Part shown: positions 44,427 through 56,430 of the stretch, piece by piece | Layout: each line of letters opens with the position of its first letter | Position numbering within the stretch: position 1 is the first letter of the stretch | NCBI GenBank assembly: GCA_905178155.1 | Contig: CAJINV010000002.1 | Coordinates: 12,161,621 to 12,225,620 of the forward strand | DNA: 64,000 nucleotides | Direction: 5' to 3' | Origin: Amoebophrya sp. A120 | Taxonomy: Eukaryota; Sar; Dinophyceae; Syndiniales; Amoebophryaceae | Translations under genes and position numbers: made by a program | Notes under the pieces: model-generated | The model's input: the letters and a program-made list of their open reading frames with translations, nothing else | Database searches by the model: none | Told to the model about the DNA's origin: nothing

Positions 44427-46895
44427 GGTGTCTAGCCTCAATTAAAATTATAGGGGAATACACAGGCACCTGTTCATCTGTAGGACTCGGAGATAAGATG
44501 ATCAACTTGAAATCATAAACTGGCGCCAATTTATAATTTTATCGTGAACATTTAGTTTTACCTGAAACTTCCACGAACGAAAGCACTTCTATTATAATCA
44601 AAGAAACCAGCGGAAAGCGTAAAGCTTTACGAACCGATGCCGAACCCGAAGCCAACAGTAAGAGAGAGATCTTCAGAAGTAGAACCACTACTAGCATCAT
44701 CAGTTTGTCCAAGACCGACTAAATATCGAGCATTTGCTGACTCGATAAATAGCTGTAGTACCGACAGGTGTTTAGTGCTCCTACTCGCACAGCTCGCAGA
44801 CGAGTAAACCGAAACAAAGTAGCGCCTTCCTTTGCACTTCCGTGCGAGTGTGTTGCATTACCAGAGCAATATTAACACCGAATTTCTTGACCGTAAAATT
44901 CCCTGACCGACAGAGTACAAATCAGCTAAAAATCATTAGACAATCTATCGTGTCGTCTCAATTTCTATGACGAGGCGGCTGACTGTGGGTGTGGATGAAT
45001 ACGATAATAAATTGCAATTCATTTTTATTGCAGCACAATTGACCGCCCAACTTCCTTAGAAGAGAGACAAAAAGAAAAACTTCCTGTTCCTTAGAGTTAG
45101 AAGAGAGACATAAACACCAGGCGCCTGCAAGCTTCTTTGATAGAGTTTTGGTCTTGGGTTCTCTCAGTTCGTGTTGATTTCTCCGTTATCTCTGTAGCCG
45201 CAAAGAAGCAGAAGTGGAAGTAAGAAATTGAACAGCAAGGCATCAATTTCTATTGTCACTTCAGTTTTTCTTTTTCAGTTCTAGCGCAAGTTTTGGTCAC
45301 TGCTTCACCTTACGGATGTGCCACAAAAAGTCCCTGAAGGTTTTGGAAAGGTGGTGCTTCAGGAGACAAAAACCAAAAGACAACTCTGATAATGGTTCAT
45401 GTCTGTCTCTGTACCTGTAGTGCAACTCAAAAGTACGTAATAAAATGTTTGTTACAACTCGTGCTTCTAGTGTGAGTGCCTCTGATCTTGATGATGTAGT
45501 AAGCAAGTAGATATGTAGATCTGGGTGCGCCTCATGATCGTAGTGTTCCGCCGAACTCAGAATACGACCCGTACATTATTGTGATTCGTCATTTTATTGC
45601 TGTAGTTTGTGATTTTGCATTTTAAATTTATATTTTCATATTCATACTGTAGAAGAGCAATACAACGGAGACTCCAACTTCCTCTCCTTGCGCGCGCAGG
45701 GACTACGTGCGCGAAGCTCAACGCTTCTTCACCTACAGTTTACTCTACCTGAAAAAACAACTTTTGCAAAAAGGCACAACCTTGCACTTGCTACCTCTGC
45801 TCGCGCGCTCAGCGACGTTCGTGTTCGTCTAAGAGGGTTTCGATTCTGTCTGCGTCAGAAGGCATCCACGCACCAAATTTTTTCCGTAGCGCGACTCGAT
45901 ACATCTGCCTCAGCTTGCGTTGCTGCTTCATATCCGAATGCGTTTTGTATCCAGCCGAAAAGTGCCCTTGTTAATATTTGGCGCGTGGCTTTATTTTCGT
46001 GTCTACGTGATCAAAGACCTGTAGTTGCTGTTCCCGCAAGAAACAGGGACAGTGCGGCTGAGTTTGAGGAAACGCAGCAACTACCCGCGTGTCGAGGACT
46101 GCACAGTAGCTACTTTCCTCGAAGCAACAGCCTGCTTTCTAGTTTGCTTCTCTTTGCCTATGGCGCCATTTGTTTCAGTCGCTTCGTCCGACTTCAACAA
46201 GCCTGCCACCTAAGCCATGTATAATGGCAAAGAAATGGAATTGCGAGTGCGCTTCTTAAGGTGAGCGGGAAAAATCCTCCCACATACTACTAAGGAATCC
46301 AAGAAGGTAAGAATATCTGCAGAGATGTGGAACATTTCTGCACACCAGATGACGTTTCACCACCCGTTTTAGCAGTGACCGGCCACCCGGCGGGAGTTTG
46401 CCTTTGGCGCCTCCTCTTGCCGCAAGCATTCAAGGTCAAGCACCATTACCGCCTCGTCCATGGCACTCAACCTAACCCCCGACCAACCACTTGGCAACCC
46501 CTTCTCCTCCGGTGGTCACCAAGTGTCGAACTGGATTTCCTAGTAACCGGCCGAAGCCAGACCGCTGAGCCCGGGGGACCAGCAGGAAAGCTGCAAAGTC
46601 ATGAAATACCATGCGAGCGCAAGCTTCTTCGGTACTGTATGAGCTACCAAAGTCAGCCAGAAATACAAGAAGCTACTAATCATGAAATGCAAGAACCTCA
46701 TAGAACGAGGTGGTGCATCGATTTCCCTGAGATGACACAAGAAAGAACAACATGACAGCAATAGACATGAGTGCACGGAGTCGGCATCATGGGCAAAAAA
46801 AAACATTCGCCGGGAACAGCCCGAAGATCATGCATAAGCATATGTATGGCACTCCAGCACGACCAGTAAGCTGCGGGCAATTTTCGAGAAGATAC
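44427..46895. other. 2.4-kb intergenic region, Y1 to X2
   Basis: Mostly AT-rich without convincing genes. A plus-strand frame at 45688-46224 begins with TTG and lacks any domain. A minus-strand frame at 46540-46806 contains FLHFMISSFLYFWLTL, a possible membrane segment that could be a downstream X2 exon but has no match in X1. Confidence 0.4.
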
Positions 46896-49748
46896 TTGCA
46901 GACACCCCTTCAACGTGGCGTCATAGATGATTCTCATCCGTTTACGCAGGTAGCTGATATATCCTTGCAAATTTTCGAGCCATGCCGGTTTTCCTTGGCG
47001 TATTTTTTTGCCAACGCTTGCCATGACATCCGACGCTTTGTTCTTCAGGGTAGCCATCTTCTGCCGAAGCGCTCCGATCCGGCTCCTCGGAGGTGTTGTT
47101 GTCGCGTCTTGCGCGACGACCTCCGTACCAGCTGCGTTGCGACGTGTCGGAGTTGCTTCTTCAGCCTTCGTCAACAGAAAAGACGCTGCTGAAGCAGCTG
47201 CCTCTTCGAGAAATAACGAGGCTGCAGCAGACTCGTCGTTGCCCTGTTCTTCGTCCACGAGCTGGTGCGAGGAAGTCGCCATGTCTCCACCTTGATGGGT
47301 GGTGTTGAACAAGGAGCCGGCAGTAGTTCTTTGTCTTGTTCGACGAACGCTTTCTGAAAGGCTTATTTCGTCGAAAGCAGATGACTCAGAAACGCCCCCC
47401 GAAGGTGATGAAGCGGACGACGAGGCTCCTCTACTCCGAGTGGTCGTGGTTCTTGCCGTACCATACCGCTCTATTCCGTTGCGGTAGTAACGATGCTCGA
47501 AGGCGAGTGCATGTAGCAAACCCTCGTGCTCCATCCCGGAAAAAACACCCATCCCCACCCAATTATTTCTTATGCAAAACATAAACATGCATACAATCCA
47601 CTGTTTGTCATGCAAAAAATGGACAATAGACACCCGAAATAGCTCCTCGTAGAACCCTGTCAACTTCCACCAAGTGGATGGGGTTGGGGATGGGTCTTTT
47701 TTTGTGGATATGCTCCCGGGCCATTTCCAAAAAGCTAGCAAGCACCAGGTCGTCGTCTTCATCTTCTCCACCTCCTTGTTTTTCACTATAATTATTTTCT
47801 CCGCCGACGGGGACATGGTCACCAACGCTGGAACCGGTGCTGTTGTTCCCCGTCGCTGTTGAGGACGTTGATGATAGAGCAGATGAACTGTTGGTTCTTG
47901 CACCACTTCTCGTGGACGACGAAATTGCCGATGAAGTAGAAAGGTGGTCGGCGCTAGAGGAAGAAGAAGACGCCACCACGGACTCTTTTTTTGGCAGCGA
48001 ACTGGCACCGGTACTTTCCTCGTTTCTCTCGCCATTATGCTGGTCTACTTGGTCGTCCTCGTCATGGCCAGCACCTCCATCACGACCAGTCAATACTTGA
48101 TCTGGCATGATCTCCGAGAGGACGGGCGCAAAAATGTTTGCTTGTTCCTCCAGATACTCGCGATTCTTGTCGTGGTTGTCAACGATGCGCTGCAAGGCTG
48201 CTGAATTTAAAAATACCAGCGGACTTCTATGATGTCCAGGATCGTCCTCCTCTTGTTTGCGATTCCTCTTCTCGCTCGCCAGAAGAACCGAGCCGCCATG
48301 ATTCGGAACGTCTTTTATTTCAGTTGTTTCCGGGGTAGCAACGAGGTCCATCTCTGGTGACGGGACCTGCTTCTCGAGGGCAGCGGGCCGTTTGAGACGG
48401 CGCTCGGTGCCGTCCACCTTCCCGGCAGCACCGCCAGGCAAATTCATGTTGTCGGATGCCAGGCTCTGTGGCATGCCCGGCTTATCTTGCGATTCATCTT
48501 GTGCCGCCTCTTGGGTCTTCCTTTTGTCTTGGTTCATGTTTGCGTCCGCCACTTCCGGCACGGAATTGTGTAGCGCAGCCCTGATAGCAGCGTACGCTCC
48601 TGAATGGACCCAGGTAACTAGCCTGGTCGACACATCGATGAAAAGTTGATTCACGGTAGCGGGCCCACTTGTGGTGATCATCCACTGGAAAATGGCTATC
48701 TAGAGGAAATATTGAACCATCAACATCATTTACATTTTCACAATCATCTGCATGCATCAAAACTTGACCTTCTCTTCTGATTTACTCGCCATACTGATAG
48801 TCTTCGTCTTCACCTTTAGAACCTCTACCTCATCCTCATGGCTGCCGCTCCTCCTTCGCCTTCGGAGAAATAAAATGCATAATTTTGCGTGCGCATGAAG
48901 ATTCCATTATCATTGTGATAGCAAAGATCATGATGGGTTATTTTTTTTTTTGCTTAGTTGCCCATTGCGTAAAATATTGGCTCCATCCGTCTTGGTCTGT
49001 GAGCCAGTGGAAGGCGCCCGGAGAAAGCATCCTCAACACCCGAGCGGCGCCACTTCCGAACCAGTAAACCAATGTTGGGGCAAGTAGTACAACCGGTAGG
49101 CGGATCCACTGCGAGACCAACGTCCGTACCTCCGCTCGACACAGCTCCGCCACAATCTCCGCCCGCGGCACAAACTTCTCAGGATTCGCGCGGAGCTCCA
49201 CGTCATCTATACCGCGCACGCACTTCCGCCTCAGCATCTACAATAAATCCGGGACTTAATCTTTGACTTCTCAGAATTTGTAGCGCTCTGGCGACGTCTT
49301 TTAGAACTAGTAGATAGATAATGTTGACTTTAGCTTTTACTTTTAGTGATGATGATGAGCGTGTGCGGGTTAACAAAATAAAAAAAGAGGGCCTCGGGTG
49401 GACTATTGTCCGCCTGGCCGGGTGGACAAGAGTTCCCCCTCTTTTCTTATTCTTTGCTATTGCTCCGAGAAAACAAAAAGTAAATATAAAATACACATCA
49501 ACCACCTTTTGGGCTGTTCCATTTATTTTTGTCATCCTAGAGCATATCGACTTCCACATTAACATGCAAAGTTCCGGGTCGCGGACGCGGACACAATCTT
49601 CTAGCAATATATTTGGATCAAAGTTGTCTGTGCTGGGGAAGTTTCGACATATGATATCCACGTTCTCCTCTTTGCCAGAGGTACCTACGACGAAATCCTC
49701 GACTTTCTGTCCCAACCTCCGTATCGGCGCGGACGCCGGCGACGTCAT
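46896..49748 (-). CDS. Family X protein X2 (644+ aa, 4 exons seen), unknown function
   Basis: Paralogue of X1. Exons 49748-49658, 49197-48962, 48684-47711 and 47526-46896. ATG at 49748 with an in-frame stop just upstream. Joins rebuild GKEEN-VELRANPEKFVPRAEIVAELC and …FTQW-WMITTSGP… and MAREH-EGLLHALAFEHR in frame. A membrane segment lies at WIRLPVVLLAPTLVYWFG. The middle is Ser/Asp-rich with LASFLEMAREH. The last exon ends in a basic helix and DATLKGCLQ, followed by a GT (GTATCT). Read-through would instead end at 46698, so a C-terminal exon equivalent to that of X1 is missing or unplaced. Intron 1 is non-canonical, intron 2 fits GC-AG, intron 3 is introner E6. Confidence 0.72.
47532..47710 (-). 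mobile_element. Introner E6 (179 bp) in gene X2
   Basis: Perfect TGCTC flank duplication (47527-47531, 47711-47715). Ends CATCCCGGAAAAAACACCCAT and the complement of GGGTCTTTTTTTGTGGATA belong to the E5/E7/E8 family, but the interior is longer and carries an extra about 70 bp. The reading frames on the two sides differ, so excision is required for a full-length product. Confidence 0.88.
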
Positions 49749-50008
49749 GTGCTTGAGTTTCTATATGCGCTGCAAACATGGATCGTGATGCCTGGGTCTG
49801 GAGAAATGGAAATGCAGCAAACTTTGGCCTGCACTTCTCGAACCTGATCGAGTATAATCACACATCAGTGCCGCGTGTGCTGCGTCATAAAAATTCTACA
49901 AAGAGGACTGTCTTGATGCTGGCCAGGGGACTCATAGCTACAAGAACCTAGTACCGTGCAACATCAACAAGGCAGGCTGATCGCAATTTTCTGCTTTCTT
50001 TTCCAGAC

Positions 50009-53000
50009 TCAGGAGACACACCTAGAAGTAGTGGCGTCGCGTCTGATAGTGGTTGCGGCCTTGGTAATGGGTTCTGCTTTGTAAGCGCGCCGAGCTAAGA
50101 ATAACGCTTTCAAAAAGATGCGCTTCGACCCGCGCTTTGTGACCTTTTTCAGCTCACGTGCGCCCTGCTTCATCTTGTTCATCATGCGCTGAGCTCCCGC
50201 TGCGCCACGGAGCACCATGGCCCTCGCCTTCCCCGCCAGGGTCGTCCGCGGCTGCTCTCCTGGCCCTGGACCTTCTTGTTCCGTCTCGTGATGGTCGTTC
50301 CTTCCGCTTGTTGTTGTTCTACCCTCATGCTCGTCATCCCATATCCTCGGACCTCCCGAGGTGGAACCTGTTACAGAATTGGAAGTAGAAGCCGAAGGAG
50401 CCGGATCTGTCACAAGTATCCCAGCAGCAGATGGGTGATTCGGGCCGCGGGCCTGCAGCTCACGAAGATGAAGAGCTTCATGCTGATCTTCCGCCGGATC
50501 CTGCTTCTCTTTCGCCTTGAGCAAATCCACAGCTCGTGAGATTTCTGCCGCATCGATTTTTGGGTCATGCAAAACGGCCTCAACGATGCTCTCGCTTTCC
50601 AGTTTCTCGAAGATGAATTTGTCGGGGTCATCAAGAACCGCGTTAGATGGCACCAGGCTGGCAGAGGACGGCTCTGCGATATGATGAAGTCGATCTTCGT
50701 CTGATGCAGTTCGTCCAGTTGCAGTTGTTCTTGTTGTACTGCTTCTGCTTGTGGAAGTTTTCCCCTCACTCGACGTCGGCTTATCATGCGACTTCTTAAT
50801 CTTGTTGTAGTTGTTCGAGAACATCTTCTCTGTTGTAGAAGTTCCTCCAGCATTTATTGAGTAGCCATCATCTGGTCCAGCGAGCCCGCTTCCGAAATTT
50901 GCTTGTGTTGCCATCACCCCGTCGTGCTCTGAATAAGAGTTCTTCAAAGGCGAAGACCCAACGGGCTCGGGAGAAGTAGAAGACCGATCAGCAGCTAGAA
51001 GATCGCGCTCTTGAAAGTCATCAGCATCTCGATCATCTTCCTCCTCACGCTCGATCTGGAAGCTTGTCGAGTTCTTCCCAGTACTAGTTGAAGAAGTACT
51101 CAAAAACGAGCCGCTTCCGCTACCGGTTACCACAGTCGAAGAATTTGCAGATAGAGAGCTGTCGAAGGAGCCCTTATTTTTGCGATTGCGGAGTTGCATA
51201 TTCAATGGATTTTCTCCAAAAATGTTGCTCGCGAAGTCTTGACTTGTCTTCCGACGAAGATTGTGCTTGCCGGTTAGGTGCATCAGATGGAGGATCTTCT
51301 TGTAGAGGCTGTGGGCCACGGGGCGGGGCGGCACTTGAGTGAGGCTGTCGAAAGCGAGATACCTGCGATAAAACTTTTCGGTCTGATGGGGGTCGATCAC
51401 TGGGATTCCGCCAGTTTCGGTCATCTGCCAGATCCGCACTAGAATCTCAACGTTCTCGTCCTTCGTGTAACACCAGTAGGTGCGCTCCACGCGAGTTTCC
51501 TCCGGGTAGTATTCTGAGACGATGTGCTTGGCCATGATGCGGCACCCTCGAAGCTCGATACCGCTGTAGGCGAGCTTCCCATATTGCACCCAAAAATCAT
51601 TTGAGGTCGAGGGTACTACTTGCACATCTGGGCGGGAAGACGAATCTTCCAGGTCGTCCCCACCTTCGTCCTGCAGTTCGTCCAAAGCTGCGTCCTCGGA
51701 ATTTTCGTGAACACCAACACCGACAGCATTTCTTTCGTTTCTTTCGATCTCGCTGGAGAAGTGAACGGATGCCATCCGTTCACTCTGCGCGATATTCTTG
51801 TTTAGCGAAACAGGTTTCTTATTCTTCGTCTTGAAGGAGTGCGGGCGTGCCTGCTTGTTCTTTGTTCGAGCTTTTTTCTTGTTACTGCCTTCTCTCTTGA
51901 TAGTTTTTTTGTTGCTCCGATGAGCACGATGTGTGCGTTTGGTTTTCGTTCTTCTTTTCCGTGAGGATCGCCGTCGGATTTTTCGCGAATATTTTCTGGA
52001 AGGCGGCGTGCTTGTCAGCGTCTCCAAAGATGACTGATGTCCATCGTCATCTGTGGGGGTTCCCATTTTTTCATCCTGAAGAAGGAGAGCCGGGTCATCA
52101 GCATCGTCAGAGCCCGTCTCCTCGCTCTGCCCATCTTCTTCATCGTCGTCTGGATCTTCCATCGCGAGCAGAACGTCCTGGGTCCAGGTCTGGCCAACCA
52201 TACGCGCGTCGCAGATGGAGACTTGCTTTTCGTTCGTGCAATTGGCCGAGGAGCCGACACCCAGTTTGGCGGTGGAGTTATCAGCATCGTCGCTGGACGA
52301 GGAAGATGAAGCACTTCTCCCGCTGCGTGAAGATCCTTCTTCACTCTCGGAGAACTGCTCGACAGGCTGCCCATATTCGTCCGCACAAACACCAAACCTC
52401 GTGGCCTATGGAAGGAAACCAAAGCGTCCCCCGTAGCAGCCACCGAACAAGCATGATCGGCAGCAAGGTCTTCATTGCATTTCAATTATACAAATCAGAG
52501 TTTTGTTTTTCAATGTTTACGTTTTTGCGTCAACATCTTCTTCTGCTCACGTAGTCAGTGACTACATCTTCTGCTTCATCTACATCCTTCAGTATACAGA
52601 AGTGTCTTGCAGCTCAAGCGCCGGCGGTCTTGCGCTTGCCTTGGTTCTTCCACCGGAGCAAGCTGTCAGCATGCCTTATTCACCATATGCATATCTTTTA
52701 GAAGAATGACCCACGCGGGCATGACGCACCATGAGCAGAAATTTTCTGGAGCTGCATGAAGAGCAAACAAGTAAGGTAGAACGCAACGGTGGACCACATG
52801 GCTCCTTCGATATGGCATGGGCCCCCCGGAGCACCTTCAGTACTTCTTCGGCTGACCATTCCACAGGATTCTTCTGGTATTTTTCCCGAATATCCGCTGC
52901 CTTTTGTGCCAGCTCCAAGATGGAGCACTTTTCCGTTTTTATCCAGCAGAAAACACCCATCCCCATCCATTCTTTGCATGAAAAGCAGTGGATTTAAATT

Positions 53001-53409
53001 TTATGCATCATGTTTTGCATGACAAATTGGATGGTCGTGATGGGTTTTTTTTGTGGATAGTTTCGTAGTCAATGCTACCGGTGGTGAGGCGCCAAGTGAC
53101 AAATTGCATGGTTGGCACCTGCTCAGGTTGGAGCATACGCGGTTTTACGGATCCGATCAAGTTGATCGATTCAGTGGCGTACAACTCGTGTTCTACTTGT
53201 GCGTCTCTCGCACGCTCCTTTTCCTCTTCAGGATGGACTGCATCAACATCCGCACTGTAAAGTCGCCTGTATGTAATTTTCCGGGTTGCCTTAGCTTTCA
53301 CAATTAGTAAATCGATTTCCGAAACGTCGCCCACCGAGATGAAAACGAATAAGAATCTACAACCACGCCAGCCGAGGGCTCCAACACTAGTACCCAGGCG
53401 CAAACACAA
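50009..53409 (-). CDS. Family Y protein Y2 (3 or more exons; 5' end missing), unknown function
   Basis: Paralogue of Y1. Exons: up to about 53409-53060, introner E7, about 52934-52769, and 52405-50009 (acceptor TTCCATAG at 52406). The E7 junction gives DYET-EKCSILELA, matching Y1 EYEDEKCAVLEMA. The last exon carries GQTWTQDVLLA, GIELRGCRIMAKHIVSEYYP, YWCYTKDENVEILVR and FYRRYLAFDSLTQVPPRPVAHSLYK, then long Ser/Asp/Thr-rich tracts and a basic end. No ATG is found in the first exon before a stop at about 53440, and the dispersed repeat R1 begins at 53429, so the 5' end is either spliced from further upstream or lost. A hydrophobic stretch (GCRFLFVFISVG) lies near its start. Confidence 0.7.
52940..53059 (-). 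mobile_element. Introner E7 (120 bp) in gene Y2
   Basis: Same family as E5 and E8 (TATCCAGCAGAAAACACCCA… at 52940, …GGATA ending 53059). Flanks GTTTT (52935-52939) and GTTTC (53060-53064) differ at one base. Y1 has no intron at this codon, giving an empty site that confirms the boundary. Confidence 0.88.
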
Positions 53410-53428
53410 GCAAATCCAGGGAGAATGT

Positions 53429-56042
53429 AGTTCAAACTAAGCTCACGCTCCATCAAGGTGCTCTGACTGGAGGTAGTCTATTACAGCTTGGATGGCCATT
53501 AGATTTCTCTGTGGTGAATTTCCGGTGATTTTAGGGGCCTGCAAGAGTTTGATAGTGGCTCCGCGAATACTCTTTCCCGCAAGTATCGACATCCACCCGA
53601 TGAAGAAGCCGGGGCGACCTAACGCTTAAATGGCTCCCGGTGGTGACGGAATTTTTCCCGGGAAAAAAAACGGGATGGGGCGCCGCAGTGTGTAGCTGCA
53701 TTGTCAGCGCCCTATCCCCCGGGTGATGAGTTGCGAAGTAGCTTCGCGTGGTTACTTTTTGTTTTGTGGGTGCTGCGGATGGCTTGCCGGGCTCGGTGGT
53801 CTGGGTCTGCCAGATGCTCTCTGCTTCGGCAAATCGCAGCAATTCAATGTCTTGCGCGACCTTGTGGCGTGCTTGCATTTTGTTGCTTTCGTATTTTTGC
53901 GTGCATGCGCCAAAGGGTTAGCATTTTTTGAAGCAAATGCGGGGCGGCCGTTTTGGATTTGGTTTTTCGGCTCCGGTGAATTTGGAAACGAGAGGAAAAC
54001 GAGCGCCGATTTGGTGATGGTCTGGAATCCAGAATCAGCTCGGGGTGAATTTAGGAAATTGCCGAAATTTCCTAAATTCACCAGCATGCCGTTTCTAAAT
54101 TCACCGCCAAATTCACCGATCGCAGCATACCATCGAGAAAGGGGGTACTTTTAAGCAGGTTTTTGGCGCCAAGCAGCACGGTACTACGCATCGACGATTT
54201 TTCACAAAAAAATCATCATTGCCATAGCATGGCGTTTCGCTTTGAAAAGCAGCCCTTTCCCGATGGTGCTGTTGTTTTCCCCTTGTCTTTCTTGCCCAAA
54301 ATTGAAACACGGAAGCTGAGAGTTGAAGCTGAAGGATTCAAAGTCATGAAGCCACCAAACGACTCAACTTCAGCAAAAAAGAAAAAAGTAGCCGCCTGCC
54401 AAGGGTGTTGCGTGGTGCGGATTTTCATCCAAACGGATTGACCCATGCCAGGGATCATAACGGGCGGGGCGACTTCTGTTTTTGCCTTCCATTTCGCAGA
54501 CCACGACTACCCTGAAAGCCGAATGGTGACACAGGACCGCCTTCAAAAATCACTGGAAATTCACCGGCCTTAAAGTTCAAACTAAGCTCACGCTCCATCA
54601 AGGTGCTCTGACTGGAGCCACTACCCTAGACCCCGGAGAGCTGCTCTGAGTTCCAGACCCATCGAGGTGCTCTGACATGGAGAGCACTGAGTTCCAAACC
54701 ACCTACCCTAGTCCCTTGTACTCCGAGGTGTAACTGTAAGAGCCCTGCCAAATGAAAAGGGACGCGCTGAACCAGCCCGGACACGACATGGGAGACCGTG
54801 AAAAACCAGGAGAGGAGAGCAAGCAAACCCATTGCAACCTTCTTGCGAACAACTAAGGGCCACGCCTACCTAGACCTGCTAGGAGTAGGCCCCACACCAT
54901 GCCAATCCGTGTGGGCCCCAACCACTGCTATGCAGCTGCCAATCCGTGTCTGTGGCCCCACACCATGCCAGAGATTAAACCCTGCACCAACCAAACCACC
55001 AGAGCCAAGCCTGTCCGTACTTCGCAAGAACGTGCGACGTCTTCGCCTGCCGCTATTCATACCGCTGATTATGAGCCAAGGCCACGCTAGCTTTCCACTC
55101 CCTGCGACATCCTCGCATTAGTTACCCGCGCGCGCAACCGAAGCAGCGCGACAAGACCTCTATCAGCCTACCCAGTACCCCCGTGCTTCCGACCTAGTGA
55201 GGGCGAAGGGATAATAAATCACAATCAACAACGTAGGCAATAAGCAAGAGCTCTACGCTTGTCTCCTAACCGTGTCGTGCGCGAGAGCACTACCATAGTG
55301 CCTAGTTCCCGGCTCCCTCCTAGCCGTGCCCCCGGTACTAAATAGCAACACCGAAGTCGCTGTGCGTGCCAGCCATGCCTTGTCCCTGAACCCTGACGCC
55401 CTGCTCCGCGAAGTTGAGCAGCCTAGACTTTTCATCGGAGAATTTGAGCGAACCCGACCCCCAGCCCCCCCACCGGGACCGGGTCCAGTCGTCGCACCAC
55501 CATCCATGACCATAGCCGTGCCTATCCCTACACCAATGCCAGCGCCCTCCCAGTCCCGGGCTAGTGAAGATAAAAAGTAAAAGGAAAATAAGTGAAAAAT
55601 GATAATCGTGTGCCAGCCTCCGAGACCTTCCGCGCATACGGTCCTTGCCTTGCCCCGCGGGCCCTGATGTCCTGCTCCGGGAAGCAGAGCTGCCTAGCCT
55701 AGCCCTAACCTCAAGAGAGTTTCCGCGATCCCGGCCCCTGGTCACCTCATCACGACCAGGTCCAGCCGTCGCCCTGCCGCCTACGGCCGTTACCATGCCA
55801 AACCTACATCGGCCCCACAGTCAAACTAGACTGGGTCCAGCCAATCGAAAGAAAAATCCTGGCACGCCCCCCGCCTTGAATGCGGGTCCAGTCGTGCCGC
55901 CTTGCATTAGCTTACCAGGGATCTGCTAGCCCTTTTCCATCGAACTCTCGTCCTTTCCGTCACTTACTCGAAAATGATGCACCGAGGTGCATCCGTAACT
56001 AAGCTCACGCTCCATCAAGGTGCTCTGGCTGGAGGTAGTCTA
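53429..56042. repeat. Repeat island with three direct copies of a 44-47-bp repeat
   Basis: Direct repeats R1 (53429-53480), R2 (54574-54617) and R3 (55996-56042) share ACTAAGCTCACGCTCCATCA and then AGGTGCTCTG(A/G)CTGGAG. R1 and R3 also share the following GGTAGTCTA. Between R2 and R3 are local repeats of CCCCACACCATGCC/CCAATCCGTG (about 54,890-54,970) and a diverged tandem unit of about 270 bp (about 55,380-55,530 and 55,650-55,800) containing CCTGCTCCG, GAAG and GGTCCAG. Plus-strand frames over the latter are Pro-rich but show no gene-like features. I read the whole as non-coding repetitive DNA. Confidence 0.65.
54044..54082. repeat. 39-bp palindrome
   Basis: Arms GGTGAATTTAGGAAATT and AATTTCCTAAATTCACC are 17 bp, perfect, with a 5-base centre. 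It sits inside the repeat island among further short copies of AAATTCACC. Confidence 0.75.
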
Positions 56043-56430
56043 GCCCTAGCGTAGCAGAGGTTCGGTGCGCTTCAACCTAAAGGAGCACCGCAAGAATTCC
56101 CTAAAATTTCCGCAGTTTCTCTTTCTACACTTATTTCCCGTGATGTGGATCAGATTCCTGATGTGGCGAAGACAAAGATGGGGCGCGTTCTGAGAAAGCA
56201 GGAACGACCTAGGGCATGCCGGAGCCAATTCTGCGCATCCTCGGATTTCCGATTCCTCACACGGGAACTGGTGCGCCATAACTTCGCACCTTTTGACCCA
56301 TTTGTCATTTGTTTAAGTTTGTGGGCCTAAATTATGCCACTTTTCTTTTGAAAATGAATTTATTTTTGAGCTAATGAAGTTGAAGTATTTGAACTTAGAG
56401 CCTCTTTCGGTAGATTTACGAATGAAAAAG

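Noticed and set aside
45688-46224. Plus-strand open frame of 178 codons
   Set aside because: Starts with TTG, has mixed composition with no domain, and would be the only plus-strand gene in the window.
53701-54560. Coding gene in the region between repeats R1 and R2
   Set aside because: Several overlapping short frames on both strands with no domain and abundant short repeats. Best read as repetitive DNA.
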